A DNA stretch of 64,000 nt from AP-15 sp963735445. Its GTDB lineage: Bacteria; Pseudomonadota; Alphaproteobacteria; ATCC43930; CGMCC-115725. Position numbers and translations under genes: made by a program. The stretch covers positions 51,338 through 115,337 of the forward strand of contig CAVTLC010000034.1 in assembly GCA_963735445.1 (NCBI GenBank), read 5' to 3'. Positions within the stretch are counted from its first letter, which is position 1, and the number at the start of each line of letters is the position of its first letter. This document shows positions 1 through 8,543 of this stretch, one piece after another. The notes under the pieces were generated by a model, which saw only the letters and a list, made by a program, of their open reading frames with translations, ran no database searches and was not told where the DNA came from.

Positions 1-104
1 GCCCCCTTTACCAGGGCGCCCAGGCCTAGCATCCGACGCAGAAGCGGGATGTCTGGGCTTACCTCCAGCCATTCTGCTCACAGTCTAAGCACTTCCTATT
101 CCCC

Positions 105-127
105 GTGGCCGGGCTTGTCCCGGCCAC
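105..127. repeat. Extragenic palindrome (REP-like)
   Basis: A perfect 9-bp inverted repeat (GTGGCCGGG at 105-113 and CCCGGCCAC at 119-127) surrounds a 5-base loop. It is followed at about 150-187 by a degenerate sequence of the same style. Such GC-rich palindromes are scattered between genes in many Hyphomicrobiales genomes. Bases 1-233 contain no gene that I can support. Confidence 0.6.
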
Positions 128-233
128 CCACGTCTTTACGGCGAGCGCTCGACATGTCCGTGGGTGCCCGGATCAAGTCCTGGCGGGGGGATATTGAACA
201 GCGGAAATCTGACGCTTGAAGTGGAGGGACGCG

Positions 234-1157
234 ATGGCCGAAGGGGCGAAACGCATCGAACAACTGGCGCCGGAACTCGACCGGATCATCGAAATTTCGC
301 AGCCGATCCAGGAACTCGCCGACGGTTTTGGCGGGCCGCATGGACCGGCCGAGGGGCCGCTATGGTGGCACGAGGGCGGCTATCTCGTCTTTAGCGACAT
401 CCACAATAACCGTCGCATGAAATACGAGTCCGGCAAGGGCGTGTCATTGCTATTGGAGCCGACCAACCGCGCCAATGGTTTGACCCGCGATCTGCAGGGG
501 CGGCTCGTCGCCTGTGAGCACGATTCGCGCCGCGTCACCCGGCAGGAGGCGGATGGCAGCATTACCGTCATTGCCAATAACTTCCAAGGCCGCCAGTTAA
601 ACCGGCCCAATGACGTTGTCGTCAAATCCGACGGCTGCATTTATTTCACTGATCCGTGGACCAGCCCCAATGCGCCGCAGCAATGGGATCTGACCTTTTC
701 CGGGGTCTACCGCGTGACCCCCGATCTCGGCACACTGAGCCTATTGGTCGACGATTTTATTGTGCCCAATGGGCTTGCCTTTTCACCCGATGAGAGCGTC
801 CTTTATATCAATGATTCGCGCCGCGGCCACATCCGCGCATTCGATGTCAATCCCAATGGCACGTTAGCCAAACACACCGACCGGGTTTTTGTTGATCTCC
901 GCGGATCGGAGTCGGGCGTTCCGGACGGCATGAAGGTCGATGTCGAAGGCAATGTCTATTGCGGCGGCGCCGGCGGGCTGTGGATCATGGATCGCAATGG
1001 CAAAAAGCTCGGCCGCATTGTCCATGGTGCGCCCGCTACGACCAATCTGGCATTTGGCGGCGCCGACTGGAAAACCCTCTATTTCACCAGCCGCAACCAC
1101 CTCGGCGCGGTCAACGTAAAGATCGCGGGCATCCCCGTCCCAGTCGGAAAGAAATGA
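234..1157 (+). CDS. SMP-30/gluconolactonase/LRE family protein
   Basis: A protein of about 307 residues with the six-bladed beta-propeller pattern of SMP-30/gluconolactonase enzymes, which hydrolyse sugar lactones or related esters using a bound divalent metal. Supporting motifs are GPAEGPLWW near the N-terminus (metal-binding Glu), the RPNDVVV segment mid-protein, PNGLAFSPDE, and GVPDGMKVDVEGNVY. The ATG at 234 is chosen because GGAGGG lies six bases upstream; the in-frame TTG at 216 has no such site. No clear signal peptide is visible. It is convergent with the cox-type operon that follows, so it may act in the same catabolic context, but that is inference and the substrate is unknown. Confidence 0.85.
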   Translation: MAEGAKRIEQLAPELDRIIEISQPIQELADGFGGPHGPAEGPLWWHEGGYLVFSDIHNNRRMKYESGKGVSLLLEPTNRANGLTRDLQGRLVACEHDSRRVTRQEADGSITVIANNFQGRQLNRPNDVVVKSDGCIYFTDPWTSPNAPQQWDLTFSGVYRVTPDLGTLSLLVDDFIVPNGLAFSPDESVLYINDSRRGHIRAFDVNPNGTLAKHTDRVFVDLRGSESGVPDGMKVDVEGNVYCGGAGGLWIMDRNGKKLGRIVHGAPATTNLAFGGADWKTLYFTSRNHLGAVNVKIAGIPVPVGKK

Positions 1158-1199
1158 TTTTCGAATAGCGAATTTATGGCGAACGTCCTTGCAGTGAGT

Positions 1200-1994
1200 T
1201 TACGCGCAAGCGGCAACGGCGCGCCGGGCCATGACGCCGACGAGGTGAGCACGATACTCGGCTGAGGCGTGGATGTCGGAGTTGAGGCCGCTATCGGGGA
1301 TCGTGATGTCCTTGATCGCGTCCGGGGTGAAGGATTTCCCGAGTGCTGCTTCCATCTCGGGAACGCGGAAGACGCTGGGGCCGGCGCCGGTCACGGCAAC
1401 CCTTACGCCACCTGGGGTGCGAGCGACAAACACGCCGACAATCGCATAGCGCGAGGCCGGGTTGCGGAATTTCTGGTAATTCGCGGTCTGGGTTTTCGGA
1501 AAGCGCACCGAGGTCACAATTTCGGTCGGCTCGAGCGCGGTCTCGAACATGCCGGTAAAAAAGCTCTCGGCCGGGATTTCGCGCTTGGTCGTATGCACCG
1601 TGGCATTGAGCGCAACCAGCGCCGCCGGGTAATCCGCGGCCGGATCGTTGTTCGAAATCGAGCCGCCGATCGTGCCGCGATTGCGCACCGCCGGGTCGCC
1701 GATCAGGCCCGCCATCGCCGCCAATGCCGGGATGCCCTGCTTGACAACTGGCGAATTGTGAACCTCACCATGCCGGGTCATTGCACCGATCACGACCGCA
1801 TCGCCGGCATCGGTAATGCCGCGCAATGACGGGATCGCGGCGAGATCGACCAAATCCGAGGGTTTCGCCAGCCTTAGTTTCAGCGTCGGGATCAGGGTCA
1901 TGCCGCCGGCGACGAGCTTCGCCTCTTCGTTGGCGCCGAGCAGGTTGGCAATCTCGTCGAGGCTCGTCGGCTTGTGATAGTTGAATTCGTACAT
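1200..1994 (-). CDS. Molybdenum hydroxylase FAD-binding medium subunit (CoxM-like)
   Basis: A 264-residue FAD-binding subunit of a xanthine oxidase/CO dehydrogenase-family enzyme. It passes electrons from the iron-sulfur subunit to FAD and on to an acceptor. The two flavin motifs are visible: AGGMTLIPTLK (AGG.SL.P type) near residue 32 and RNRGTIGGSI near residue 110, with the expected CoxM fold around them and normal length. The start at 1994 follows an AGGGAGA site; a longer upstream extension in this frame is high-GC read-through overlapping the large-subunit gene. It is the last gene of a minus-strand operon in S-L-M order, 11 bases after the large subunit. The substrate cannot be told from this subunit. 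Confidence 0.9.
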   Translation of the reverse strand: MYEFNYHKPTSLDEIANLLGANEEAKLVAGGMTLIPTLKLRLAKPSDLVDLAAIPSLRGITDAGDAVVIGAMTRHGEVHNSPVVKQGIPALAAMAGLIGDPAVRNRGTIGGSISNNDPAADYPAALVALNATVHTTKREIPAESFFTGMFETALEPTEIVTSVRFPKTQTANYQKFRNPASRYAIVGVFVARTPGGVRVAVTGAGPSVFRVPEMEAALGKSFTPDAIKDITIPDSGLNSDIHASAEYRAHLVGVMARRAVAACA

Positions 1995-2005
1995 CGGGGC
2001 TCTCC

Positions 2006-4381
2006 CTAATCCGCGGCGAGCGGGTGGCGGTGCTGTTGGATGACGCGCCACAGCCGCTCCGGAGTGGCGGGCATGTCGAGATGCCTCACACCGAGCGGCT
2101 TCAGCGCGTCGACGATCGCGTTGGTCAATGCCGCCGGCGCGCCGATCGCCCCGGCCTCGCCGCAACCTTTGACGCCGAGCGGGTTGTGCGTGCAGGGCGT
2201 GACATTCGTCGACAGCGAAAACCAAGGGAAATCCGCGGCGCGCGGCATCGCGTAATCGTTGTACGAGCCGGTCAGCAGTTGCCCGGTCTCCTTATCGTAG
2301 ACACAGCCTTCGAGCAGAGCCTGGCCGATTCCCTGGGCAAGCCCGCCATGCACTTGGCCGGCGACGATCATCGGGTTGACGATGCGGCCGAAATCGTCCG
2401 ACGCGGTAAAGTTGACGATCGTCGCATGCCCGGTCTCAGGGTCGATCTCGACCTCGGCGATGTGCGCACCCGACGGATAGGTGAAATTTTTCGGGTCGTA
2501 GAACGCGGTCTCGTCGAGACCCGGCTCCAGATCCTCGGGGTAGTTGTGCGGCACATAGGCGGTCAGCGCCACCTCGCCAAAGCTCTTGGACCGATCGGTG
2601 CCGGCCACGGTGAATTTGCCGTCGGCGAACTCGACATCGGCCTCGGCAGCTTCGAGCAGGTGAGCGGCGATCTTGCGGCCTTTGGCGATGACCTTGTCCA
2701 TCGCCTTGACGATTGCCGAACCGCCGACGGCAAGCGACCGCGAGCCGTACGTCCCCATGCCATAGGGGATCTTGTTGGTGTCGCCGTGGACAATTTCGAT
2801 GCTTTCGATCGGGATGCCGAGCCGGTCGGCAACGACTTGCGAGAACGTCGTCTCGTGCCCTTGGCCATGGGCGTGCGAGCCGGTCAGGATCGACACGCTG
2901 CCGGTCGGATGCACCCTGACCGCGGCACTCTCGTAGAGACCGGCGCGCGCGCCTAGCGAGCCAACAACGGCCGAGGGCGCGATCCCGCAGGCCTCGATGT
3001 AGGTGGCAATGCCAATGCCGCGCAATTTGCCTGATGCCAGCGCCTCGCGCCGGCGCGCCTCGAAACCTGCGTAATCGGCGGCCTTCAGCGCCAGTTCCAG
3101 GGTCGTCTGGTAGTCGCCGCTGTCATATTGCAGGGCGACCGGCGTCTGATACGGGAAGGCATCGGCCGGGATGAAATTGCGGCGCCGCAATTCTGCCGGA
3201 TCGATACCGATTTCGTCAGCCGCGAGATCGACGATGCGCTCCAACAGGAATGTCGCCTCCGGTCGGCCGGCGCCGCGATAGGCGTCGACCGGAACCGTGT
3301 GGGTGAACACCGCCTTGGTCTCGACATAGATCGCCGGGGTCGTGTAGGTGCCGGCGAGCAAGGTGCCGTAGAGATAGGTCGGGATGCATGGCGCGAAGGT
3401 GGAGAGATACGCGCCCATATTGGCGATCGTCGACACCTTGAGCGCCAGGAACTTGGCATCGGCATCGAGCGCCAGCTCGACATGAGTGATGTGGTCGCGG
3501 CCGTGCGCGTCCGACATAAAGCTTTCGGAGCGCTCGGCGGTCCATTTGACCGGGCGGCGGACCTTGCCGGCGGCCCAGGTCACGATCGCCTCTTCGGCGT
3601 AATGGTAGATTTTGGAGCCAAAGCCGCCGCCGACATCGGGCGCGACGACACGCAGTTTCGCCTCCGGGATGTGCAGCACAAAGGCGCCCATTAAGAGGCG
3701 GATCACATGCGGATTTTGACTCGTCGTGAAGAGCGTGTATTCGCCGGTCGCCCGGTCGAATTCGCCAATAGCCGCACGCGGCTCCATCGCGTTCGGGACG
3801 AGGCGGTTGTTGGTGAGATCGAGTTTGACGACCCGCGCCGCCTTGGCGATAGCGGCATCGACCGCGGCTAGATCGCCGAGGCTCCAATCGTAGCAAAGGT
3901 TGCCCGGGACATCGGCAAAGACCTGCGGCGCAGCCGGTTTCAACGCCTCGCCCGGATCGACGACAGCCGCTTCCTCGGCGTAGTCGATCTGAATTTGATC
4001 AGCCGCTTCGCGCGCTTGCTCGAGGGTTTCGGCGATCACCACAGCGACCGGATCGCCGACATGACGGACGCGATCGGTGGCGAGCGGCGGATGCGGCGGC
4101 TCGGCCATCGGCGAGCCGTCTTTCGAATGGACCTGCCAGCCGCAGGGCAGCCCACCCACGCCGTCGGCGATCATGTCCTTGGCGGTGAAGACCGCGGTCA
4201 CGCCAGGAGCGCGCGCCGCCGCCGCGTTGTCAATATTGGTGATCCGCGCATTCGCGTACGGGCTGCGCAGGATGTATGCGTAAAGCTGATTGGGACGATT
4301 GATGTCGTCGGTGTAGGTCCCTTGTCCGGTCAGAAAACGGTAATCCTCGCGCCGCCTGACCGGCGTTCCGACCGTCGTCAT
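2006..4381 (-). CDS. Xanthine dehydrogenase/CO dehydrogenase family molybdopterin-binding large subunit (form II CoxL-like)
   Basis: A 791-residue molybdopterin-cytosine-dinucleotide subunit that carries the active site of an aerobic molybdenum hydroxylase. The motif at residues 367-373 reads AYRGAGR. True form I CO dehydrogenase has AYXCSFR with an active-site Cys, so this is a form II or related hydroxylase whose substrate may not be CO. Other landmarks are GGGFGSK near residue 251, the QGHETTF segment, and the C-terminal GVGEAG-type motif (here GVKGCGEAGAIGAP) with the catalytic Glu. The ATG at 4381 lies four bases after the small-subunit stop behind a GGAG site; a start ten residues upstream would overlap that gene. 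Genes S, L and M are tightly coupled. Confidence 0.9.
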   Translation of the reverse strand: MTTVGTPVRRREDYRFLTGQGTYTDDINRPNQLYAYILRSPYANARITNIDNAAAARAPGVTAVFTAKDMIADGVGGLPCGWQVHSKDGSPMAEPPHPPLATDRVRHVGDPVAVVIAETLEQAREAADQIQIDYAEEAAVVDPGEALKPAAPQVFADVPGNLCYDWSLGDLAAVDAAIAKAARVVKLDLTNNRLVPNAMEPRAAIGEFDRATGEYTLFTTSQNPHVIRLLMGAFVLHIPEAKLRVVAPDVGGGFGSKIYHYAEEAIVTWAAGKVRRPVKWTAERSESFMSDAHGRDHITHVELALDADAKFLALKVSTIANMGAYLSTFAPCIPTYLYGTLLAGTYTTPAIYVETKAVFTHTVPVDAYRGAGRPEATFLLERIVDLAADEIGIDPAELRRRNFIPADAFPYQTPVALQYDSGDYQTTLELALKAADYAGFEARRREALASGKLRGIGIATYIEACGIAPSAVVGSLGARAGLYESAAVRVHPTGSVSILTGSHAHGQGHETTFSQVVADRLGIPIESIEIVHGDTNKIPYGMGTYGSRSLAVGGSAIVKAMDKVIAKGRKIAAHLLEAAEADVEFADGKFTVAGTDRSKSFGEVALTAYVPHNYPEDLEPGLDETAFYDPKNFTYPSGAHIAEVEIDPETGHATIVNFTASDDFGRIVNPMIVAGQVHGGLAQGIGQALLEGCVYDKETGQLLTGSYNDYAMPRAADFPWFSLSTNVTPCTHNPLGVKGCGEAGAIGAPAALTNAIVDALKPLGVRHLDMPATPERLWRVIQQHRHPLAAD

Positions 4382-4385
4382 CGCC

Positions 4386-4895
4386 CTACTCCGCGGCCGC
4401 TCCGTGGACATTGGCCGGTGGGGTCTCGCCGCGCATCACCGCTGCTCCCTCGGCGATCGCCAACACGATGTTGTGGTAGCCGGTGCAGCGGCAGAGATTG
4501 CCTTCGAGGTATTCGCGGATTTCGCGCTCGGTCGGGTTCGGGTTGTTCTTTACGAGGTCGAGCGCGCTCATGACCATGCCCGGCGTGCAAAACCCGCATT
4601 GCAGCGCGTGGTTGTTGCGAAACGCCTCCTGCATCGGGTGCAGGGTGTCGCCGGTCGCAACCCCCTCGATCGTCAATACCGAGCGACCTTCGGCCTGCAG
4701 CGCCAATAATGTGCAGGATTTGACCGCTTCGCCATCGACATGGACGACGCAAGCGCCGCATTGGCTCGTGTCGCAGCCGACATGGGTGCCGGTCAGTCCC
4801 AACTGCTCGCGCAGCAGCTGCACCAAGAGGGTGCGCCCCTCGACCGTCGCCGACACCGGCTTGCCGTTTACGGTGAGGCTCACCGTCTTTTGCAT
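4386..4895 (-). CDS. Molybdenum hydroxylase 2Fe-2S small subunit (CoxS-like)
   Basis: A 169-residue iron-sulfur subunit with two [2Fe-2S] clusters. The plant-ferredoxin-type ligands are Cys41, Cys46, Cys49 and Cys61; the second cluster uses Cys100, Cys103, Cys135 and Cys137 (GFC and CRC motifs). All eight ligands are present. The start at 4895 is preceded by AGGGAGA; an in-frame ATG eight residues earlier has no better site. It is followed after four bases by the large subunit and then the FAD subunit, giving the standard S-L-M set. Electrons would flow from molybdenum through these clusters to FAD. Confidence 0.92.
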   Translation of the reverse strand: MQKTVSLTVNGKPVSATVEGRTLLVQLLREQLGLTGTHVGCDTSQCGACVVHVDGEAVKSCTLLALQAEGRSVLTIEGVATGDTLHPMQEAFRNNHALQCGFCTPGMVMSALDLVKNNPNPTEREIREYLEGNLCRCTGYHNIVLAIAEGAAVMRGETPPANVHGAAAE

Positions 4896-4995
4896 CGCAA
4901 TCTCCCTTGCTTCGCGCATAATGGCCGTCCCCGTACGGCCGCAGCGGGGCGGAGTTTCGTGCGCCCCGCCCTTCGGGTCAAGGCGTTCGCAAAAG

Positions 4996-5688
4996 CTAAG
5001 GGCTCTCGTTCTTGCGGGTGAAGTAATACAGTATGCCCGCGACGACCGCCGTTAGGCCGGTAACCCATACCACCGGCGGCAAGCGGCGCGATGGGACTTC
5101 CGCCGTTGAGGATGATTGCGGCTGCGGCAGCTCCTCGGGAAGACCGGGCGGTTGTGGCGCGGTGGATGGAACCGCTTGCGGTTCCGGGGTAGGTGGTGCT
5201 GGTGCAGCCGCCGCCTTGCTCGCCGCCGCGCCGTTTCCCCCCGCCGGCGGCGACAGGGCCTCGACAAAACGACCAAAGAAATCGTCCGCCATTTTGCGCG
5301 AAGTGGCGTCGATCAGCCGCGAGCCGATCTGAGCCAGCTTGCCGCCGACATGCGCCTGCACCTCGTAGTGCAAGCGAGTGGATTCGGCGCCCTCATCATC
5401 GAGCCGAACCTTGGCGCTGCCCCTGGCAAAGCCGGCGACCCCGCCGGTGCCCTCGCCCGAGATCGTGTACGCCTTTGGCGGGTCGAGGTCGGTGAGATTG
5501 ACCTTGCCGCCAAAGGTGGCGCTGACTGGCCCGACTTTAGCGACGACCTTGGCGGTGAATTCGGTGTCGGTGACCTTTTCGATTTCACGACAGCCCGGGA
5601 TTGCGCGTTTCAGGGTCTCGGGATCGTTCAGCGCTTGCCAAACGCGTTCGCGCGGGGCCGGAATAGTGTATTCGCCGGTCATTTCCAT
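4996..5688 (-). CDS. CoxG-like SRPBCC carbon monoxide dehydrogenase accessory protein
   Basis: A 230-residue protein with a CoxG/SRPBCC domain (roughly residues 1-150; starts MEMTGEYTIPAPRERVW, with KRAIPGCREIE typical of CoxG), a low-complexity Ala/Pro-rich linker, and a single C-terminal membrane segment near residues 203-222 ended by positive charges (YFTRKNESP). CoxG proteins are thought to anchor or recruit the Cox enzyme to the membrane; recent structural work on a mycobacterial homologue implicates it in quinone delivery. It lies 100 bases upstream of the CoxS-like gene on the same strand, so it is probably the first gene of the operon. The start at 5688 follows an AAGGA site. The upstream gap to the divergent sigma gene holds the likely promoter. 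Confidence 0.85.
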   Translation of the reverse strand: MEMTGEYTIPAPRERVWQALNDPETLKRAIPGCREIEKVTDTEFTAKVVAKVGPVSATFGGKVNLTDLDPPKAYTISGEGTGGVAGFARGSAKVRLDDEGAESTRLHYEVQAHVGGKLAQIGSRLIDATSRKMADDFFGRFVEALSPPAGGNGAAASKAAAAPAPPTPEPQAVPSTAPQPPGLPEELPQPQSSSTAEVPSRRLPPVVWVTGLTAVVAGILYYFTRKNESP

Positions 5689-5851
5689 CGGCACAATCCT
5701 TTCTTGCGTAATCGGAATTTGTAGTCCGGTCGAACTGATTGCAACCGTCTCGCGGGCTGGTGACGACCGAGAGACGGGCCTGATGGAATGGCGCTGATGG
5801 AATAAACTCCGACCGGCGCCGGTCGGCAGGGGGTGAGGACAAAGCCGCAGC
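5689..5851. promoter_or_regulatory. Divergent promoter region between coxG-like and ECF sigma genes
   Basis: A 163-base gap between two outward-facing genes, so it must contain both promoters. It has a 7-bp inverted repeat, CCGTCTC at 5745-5751 and GAGACGG at 5771-5777, that could be an operator. No confident -35/-10 pair was found. That the adjacent ECF sigma factor drives the cox operon is a guess from position only. Confidence 0.35.
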
Positions 5852-6403
5852 ATGGGTTGGATCGCGGAGCGGAAGCGGCGCAGCCGGTTCGAGCAAGTGG
5901 CCCTGCCATATCTCGATGCCGCCTACTCGCTCGCGCGGTGGTTGACGCGAAACGACGCCGATGCGGCCGATGTCGTGCAGGAAGCCTATCTGCGGGCGTT
6001 TCGTTATTTCGACAGCTATCGCGAGGGCGACGCCAAAAGCTGGTTGCTCCGGATCGTGCGCCGCACCTGTTATAGCTGGCTCGAACGCAATCGCCCGGCA
6101 GAGTTGGTGGCCCTCGAAGCCGTCGACGATTCCGGCGACATTCATGCGACGGACCCGGCGCAGGGCAGCATTGGGGACGCCGAAGCATTACTGATGAGCC
6201 GGTCCGATCTGCGGCGTCTCGACCGGCTGATCGAGAAGCTTCCGGCGCCACTGCGCGAAGTCATCGTGTTGCGCGAGTTGCAGGAACTCGACTATCGCCA
6301 GATCGCCGCGGTAACCGGGGTGCCGATCGGCACCGTGATGTCACGTCTGCACCGCGCGCGAGCGGCCTTGCGCCGAGATTGGGAAGGGAAGGATATTGGG
6401 TGA
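5852..6403 (+). CDS. RNA polymerase ECF-family sigma factor
   Basis: A 183-residue ECF sigma factor with region 2 (LARWLTRNDADAADVVQEAY, residues about 28-47, including the conserved D.E.DVVQE core) and region 4 (LRELQELDYRQIAAVTGVPI, residues about 147-166, the helix-turn-helix that reads the -35 element). Length is typical. It overlaps the next gene by one to two bases (TGATG), the usual arrangement of an ECF factor with its anti-sigma partner. The signal sensed is unknown. Position next to the cox-like operon suggests, but does not prove, control of that operon. Confidence 0.92.
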   Translation: MGWIAERKRRSRFEQVALPYLDAAYSLARWLTRNDADAADVVQEAYLRAFRYFDSYREGDAKSWLLRIVRRTCYSWLERNRPAELVALEAVDDSGDIHATDPAQGSIGDAEALLMSRSDLRRLDRLIEKLPAPLREVIVLRELQELDYRQIAAVTGVPIGTVMSRLHRARAALRRDWEGKDIG

Positions 6404-7158
6404 TGGAGTGCGATGAGGCTCACGCGCGCCTCGACGCCTATTTCGACGGCGAGCTGAGCGAGCCCGAACGGGGCGACCTCCGCGACCACATCGCGGGGTG
6501 CGCTGAATGCCGGCCGGAAATACAGGCCCTCGAACAGCTCCGGGAGGGCATCCGGCAGTCGGCTCCGGTTTATCGCGCACCGGCGGCATTGCGCTCGCAG
6601 ATCCGCGCTGCTCTGCGTCGCGAGGGCGACGGCGCCCCAGCCTTCGCGCGCGGACCGGGATGGCTCGCCTTTGCCGCCTCAATCCTGATTGCCGTTGCCG
6701 TTGGGTCCGGCGGAACGTGGCTGATGTCAGGCGAGCGCCAGCAGGATACCGTTGCCGACGAGGTCATCGACAGCCATTTGCGCTCGTTGCTCGCCGATCA
6801 TCTGACCGATGTCGCCTCATCCGACAAACATACGGTCAAGCCATGGTTTGCCGGCCGCACCGAGCTGTCGCCACCGGGCGTCGATCTCGCACCGCAAGGT
6901 TTTCCGCTGATCGGGGGGCGGCTCGACCTGATCGAAGGCAAGCCCATTCCGGCGCTCGTGTACCGCGCCGGCAAGCACGTCATCAACGTGTTCGTGTTGC
7001 CGGCGCAACGCGGCGATTTTGCCGAGAGCGTGACACGCCGCGGCTACAACTTGCGCCACTGGACTAAGGACGACCTCGGCTATTGGGCGGTCTCCGACGC
7101 GTCGGCGGACGAATTTTCGAAGTTCGAACAGGCCTTTCGCGCGGCTGCCGGCGGCTGA
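6403..7158 (+). CDS. Transmembrane anti-sigma factor (zinc-finger type)
   Basis: A 251-residue membrane anti-sigma factor translationally coupled to the ECF sigma gene. The N-terminal cytoplasmic zinc-binding domain shows the His-X3-Cys-X2-Cys pattern (HIAGCAEC, about residues 30-37), followed by one membrane helix near residues 87-110 (WLAFAASILIAVAVGSGGTW) and a periplasmic domain of about 140 residues. That C-terminal part resembles the sensor region of alphaproteobacterial anti-sigma factors of the RsrA/ChrR-like group that lack a cupin. The start chosen (6403) gives the TGATG overlap and has GGGAAGGGAAGG upstream. It would hold the sigma factor inactive until a periplasmic signal arrives. 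Confidence 0.88.
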   Translation: MECDEAHARLDAYFDGELSEPERGDLRDHIAGCAECRPEIQALEQLREGIRQSAPVYRAPAALRSQIRAALRREGDGAPAFARGPGWLAFAASILIAVAVGSGGTWLMSGERQQDTVADEVIDSHLRSLLADHLTDVASSDKHTVKPWFAGRTELSPPGVDLAPQGFPLIGGRLDLIEGKPIPALVYRAGKHVINVFVLPAQRGDFAESVTRRGYNLRHWTKDDLGYWAVSDASADEFSKFEQAFRAAAGG

Positions 7159-7175
7159 AGAAGCACAGGAAGACT

Positions 7176-7901
7176 ATGCCCCAAACCCGCGCTGTTCACG
7201 GTCGCATCGAAGACCGACTAATTGTGGCGCTCGATGTGCCCACTATCGCCGACGCGCGGGCAATGGTGGAGCGTCTCGACGGTGTGGCGTCGTTCTTCAA
7301 GCTGGGGTTGTGGCTGATATTTGCCCGCGGCTTTGACCGGCTGCTCGACGAACTTGTCGAGAGCGGCAAGAAAGTCTTTCTCGACGCCAAGATGTTCGAC
7401 ATCGGCGAGACCGTCAGGCAAGGGGTCGCCCGCGCCGCCGAGCGCGGCGTCGACTTTGTCACTGTCCATGGTGACAACGATATCATCCAGGCTGCGGCCG
7501 AGGGTAAGGTGGGCAGCAAGCTCAAAATCCTCGTGGTGCCGGTATTGACCAGCCTCGACACGGCCGGGCTGCGTGAGCTCGGGTACGACGGCAGCCTGCC
7601 CGAGCTGATCGTCGCGCGTGCTCAAGCTGCCTGGAGCGCCGGCTGCGACGGGATCATCGCCGCGCCCCGGGACAATCCCAATCGGATCCGCCATATGGCG
7701 GGGACCGAGGGGTTACTCGTCGTGACACCTGGCGTTCGCTTGGCGGGAAGCGCGCTCGACGACCACAAGCGCTCGGGAACACCGGCGCAGGCGATCGCCG
7801 ATGGCGCCGACTATCTCGTCGTCGGCCGCCCGATCGTCAAAAGCCCGGATCCCGCGAAGGCCGCCGCCGAAATCATCGCCGATATGCGCCGCGCCATTTG
7901 A
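7176..7901 (+). CDS. pyrF: Orotidine 5'-phosphate decarboxylase
   Basis: A 241-residue OMP decarboxylase catalysing the last step of UMP synthesis. The catalytic D-X-K-X-X-D-I signature is seen as LDAKMFDIGETV near residue 70, with ALDVPTIADA at the N-terminus and VTPGVRL and DYLVVGRPIVKSPDP near the C-terminus (phosphate-binding loop). The start at 7176 is supported by an AGGA site and by the family's normal length; the frame stays open upstream but overlaps the anti-sigma gene. It lies 17 bases after the anti-sigma gene and might be co-transcribed with it, with no obvious functional link. Confidence 0.95.
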   Translation: MPQTRAVHGRIEDRLIVALDVPTIADARAMVERLDGVASFFKLGLWLIFARGFDRLLDELVESGKKVFLDAKMFDIGETVRQGVARAAERGVDFVTVHGDNDIIQAAAEGKVGSKLKILVVPVLTSLDTAGLRELGYDGSLPELIVARAQAAWSAGCDGIIAAPRDNPNRIRHMAGTEGLLVVTPGVRLAGSALDDHKRSGTPAQAIADGADYLVVGRPIVKSPDPAKAAAEIIADMRRAI

Positions 7902-7907
7902 AGCAGG

Positions 7908-8543
7908 CTATTTTTCGATCCACCGGGCGCGAAGATCGGCGCGGTGACGCAGTAGCCAGTAGAGCGCGATCACGGTGTGGCCGTTCTCGATTGCACCGGC
8001 ATCGAGCAGGGCTTCGATCTCGGCCATCGTCTTGACCACAGTGCGGATGTCTTCGCCTTCATCTGGCGAGCCATGCACCCCGCCGGCGGTGCTCGAATCG
8101 ACACGGGCGCAGAACAAATGGACGCTTTCGTCCGAGGCGCCGCACGAAGGCAGGTAACGCTGGATCGGGATCAGTTCGCCATCGAGCGCCAGGCTGGTTT
8201 CCTCGCGCGTCTCACGAAGCGCCACCATCTCCGGCGTTTCGTCGGTGTCGACCAAGCCGGCGACCACCTCGAGCTGTCGAGGCGAACTCTCGGCGAATAG
8301 CGCGGCCAGCCGGAACTGCTCGATCAGCACGACAGCGTCGCGATCAGGGTCATAAAGCGCGACCGCCACCGCCGCGCCGCGCCGCAGGACGTCATAGGTA
8401 TGCTCGTCGCTCCACGCGCCGGAAAACAGGCGATGACGGAAACGGATCGTGTCAATCCGCAGGAAACGCTGGAAAGGCGTCGTCGCCTCGATGATTTCGA
8501 CATCGGGGTGCGCGACTGTGATCGGCGGTGCCGGCCCCGTCAC
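7908..8543 (-). CDS. Nudix hydrolase, ADP-ribose pyrophosphatase-like
   Basis: A 211-residue Nudix enzyme. The Nudix box reads G-LVDTD-E-TPEMVAL-RETREETSL (about residues 99-121), matching GX5EX7REUXEEXGU with the metal-binding glutamates in place but Ser-Leu instead of the usual Gly-hydrophobic ending. Flanking features (an AVVLIEQFR segment and a late GEDI) resemble NudF ADP-ribose pyrophosphatases, which cleave ADP-ribose to AMP and ribose 5-phosphate. The start is GTG at 8543 and overlaps the stop of the upstream kinase gene (GTGA), so the two are translationally coupled. Pairing a Nudix gene with a redox/haem-type sensor operon may mean a nucleotide-sugar signal, but that is speculation. 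Confidence 0.88.
   Translation of the reverse strand: MTGPAPPITVAHPDVEIIEATTPFQRFLRIDTIRFRHRLFSGAWSDEHTYDVLRRGAAVAVALYDPDRDAVVLIEQFRLAALFAESSPRQLEVVAGLVDTDETPEMVALRETREETSLALDGELIPIQRYLPSCGASDESVHLFCARVDSSTAGGVHGSPDEGEDIRTVVKTMAEIEALLDAGAIENGHTVIALYWLLRHRADLRARWIEK

Noticed and set aside
2006..4381. Annotating this as the large subunit of CO dehydrogenase
   Set aside because: The motif is AYRGAGR rather than the Cys-containing AYXCSFR of true form I CO dehydrogenase, so only a family-level call is justified.
5745..5777. Inverted repeat CCGTCTC/GAGACGG as a confirmed operator
   Set aside because: The 19-base spacing and lack of a defined regulator make it too weak for a named site; it is only mentioned in the intergenic entry.
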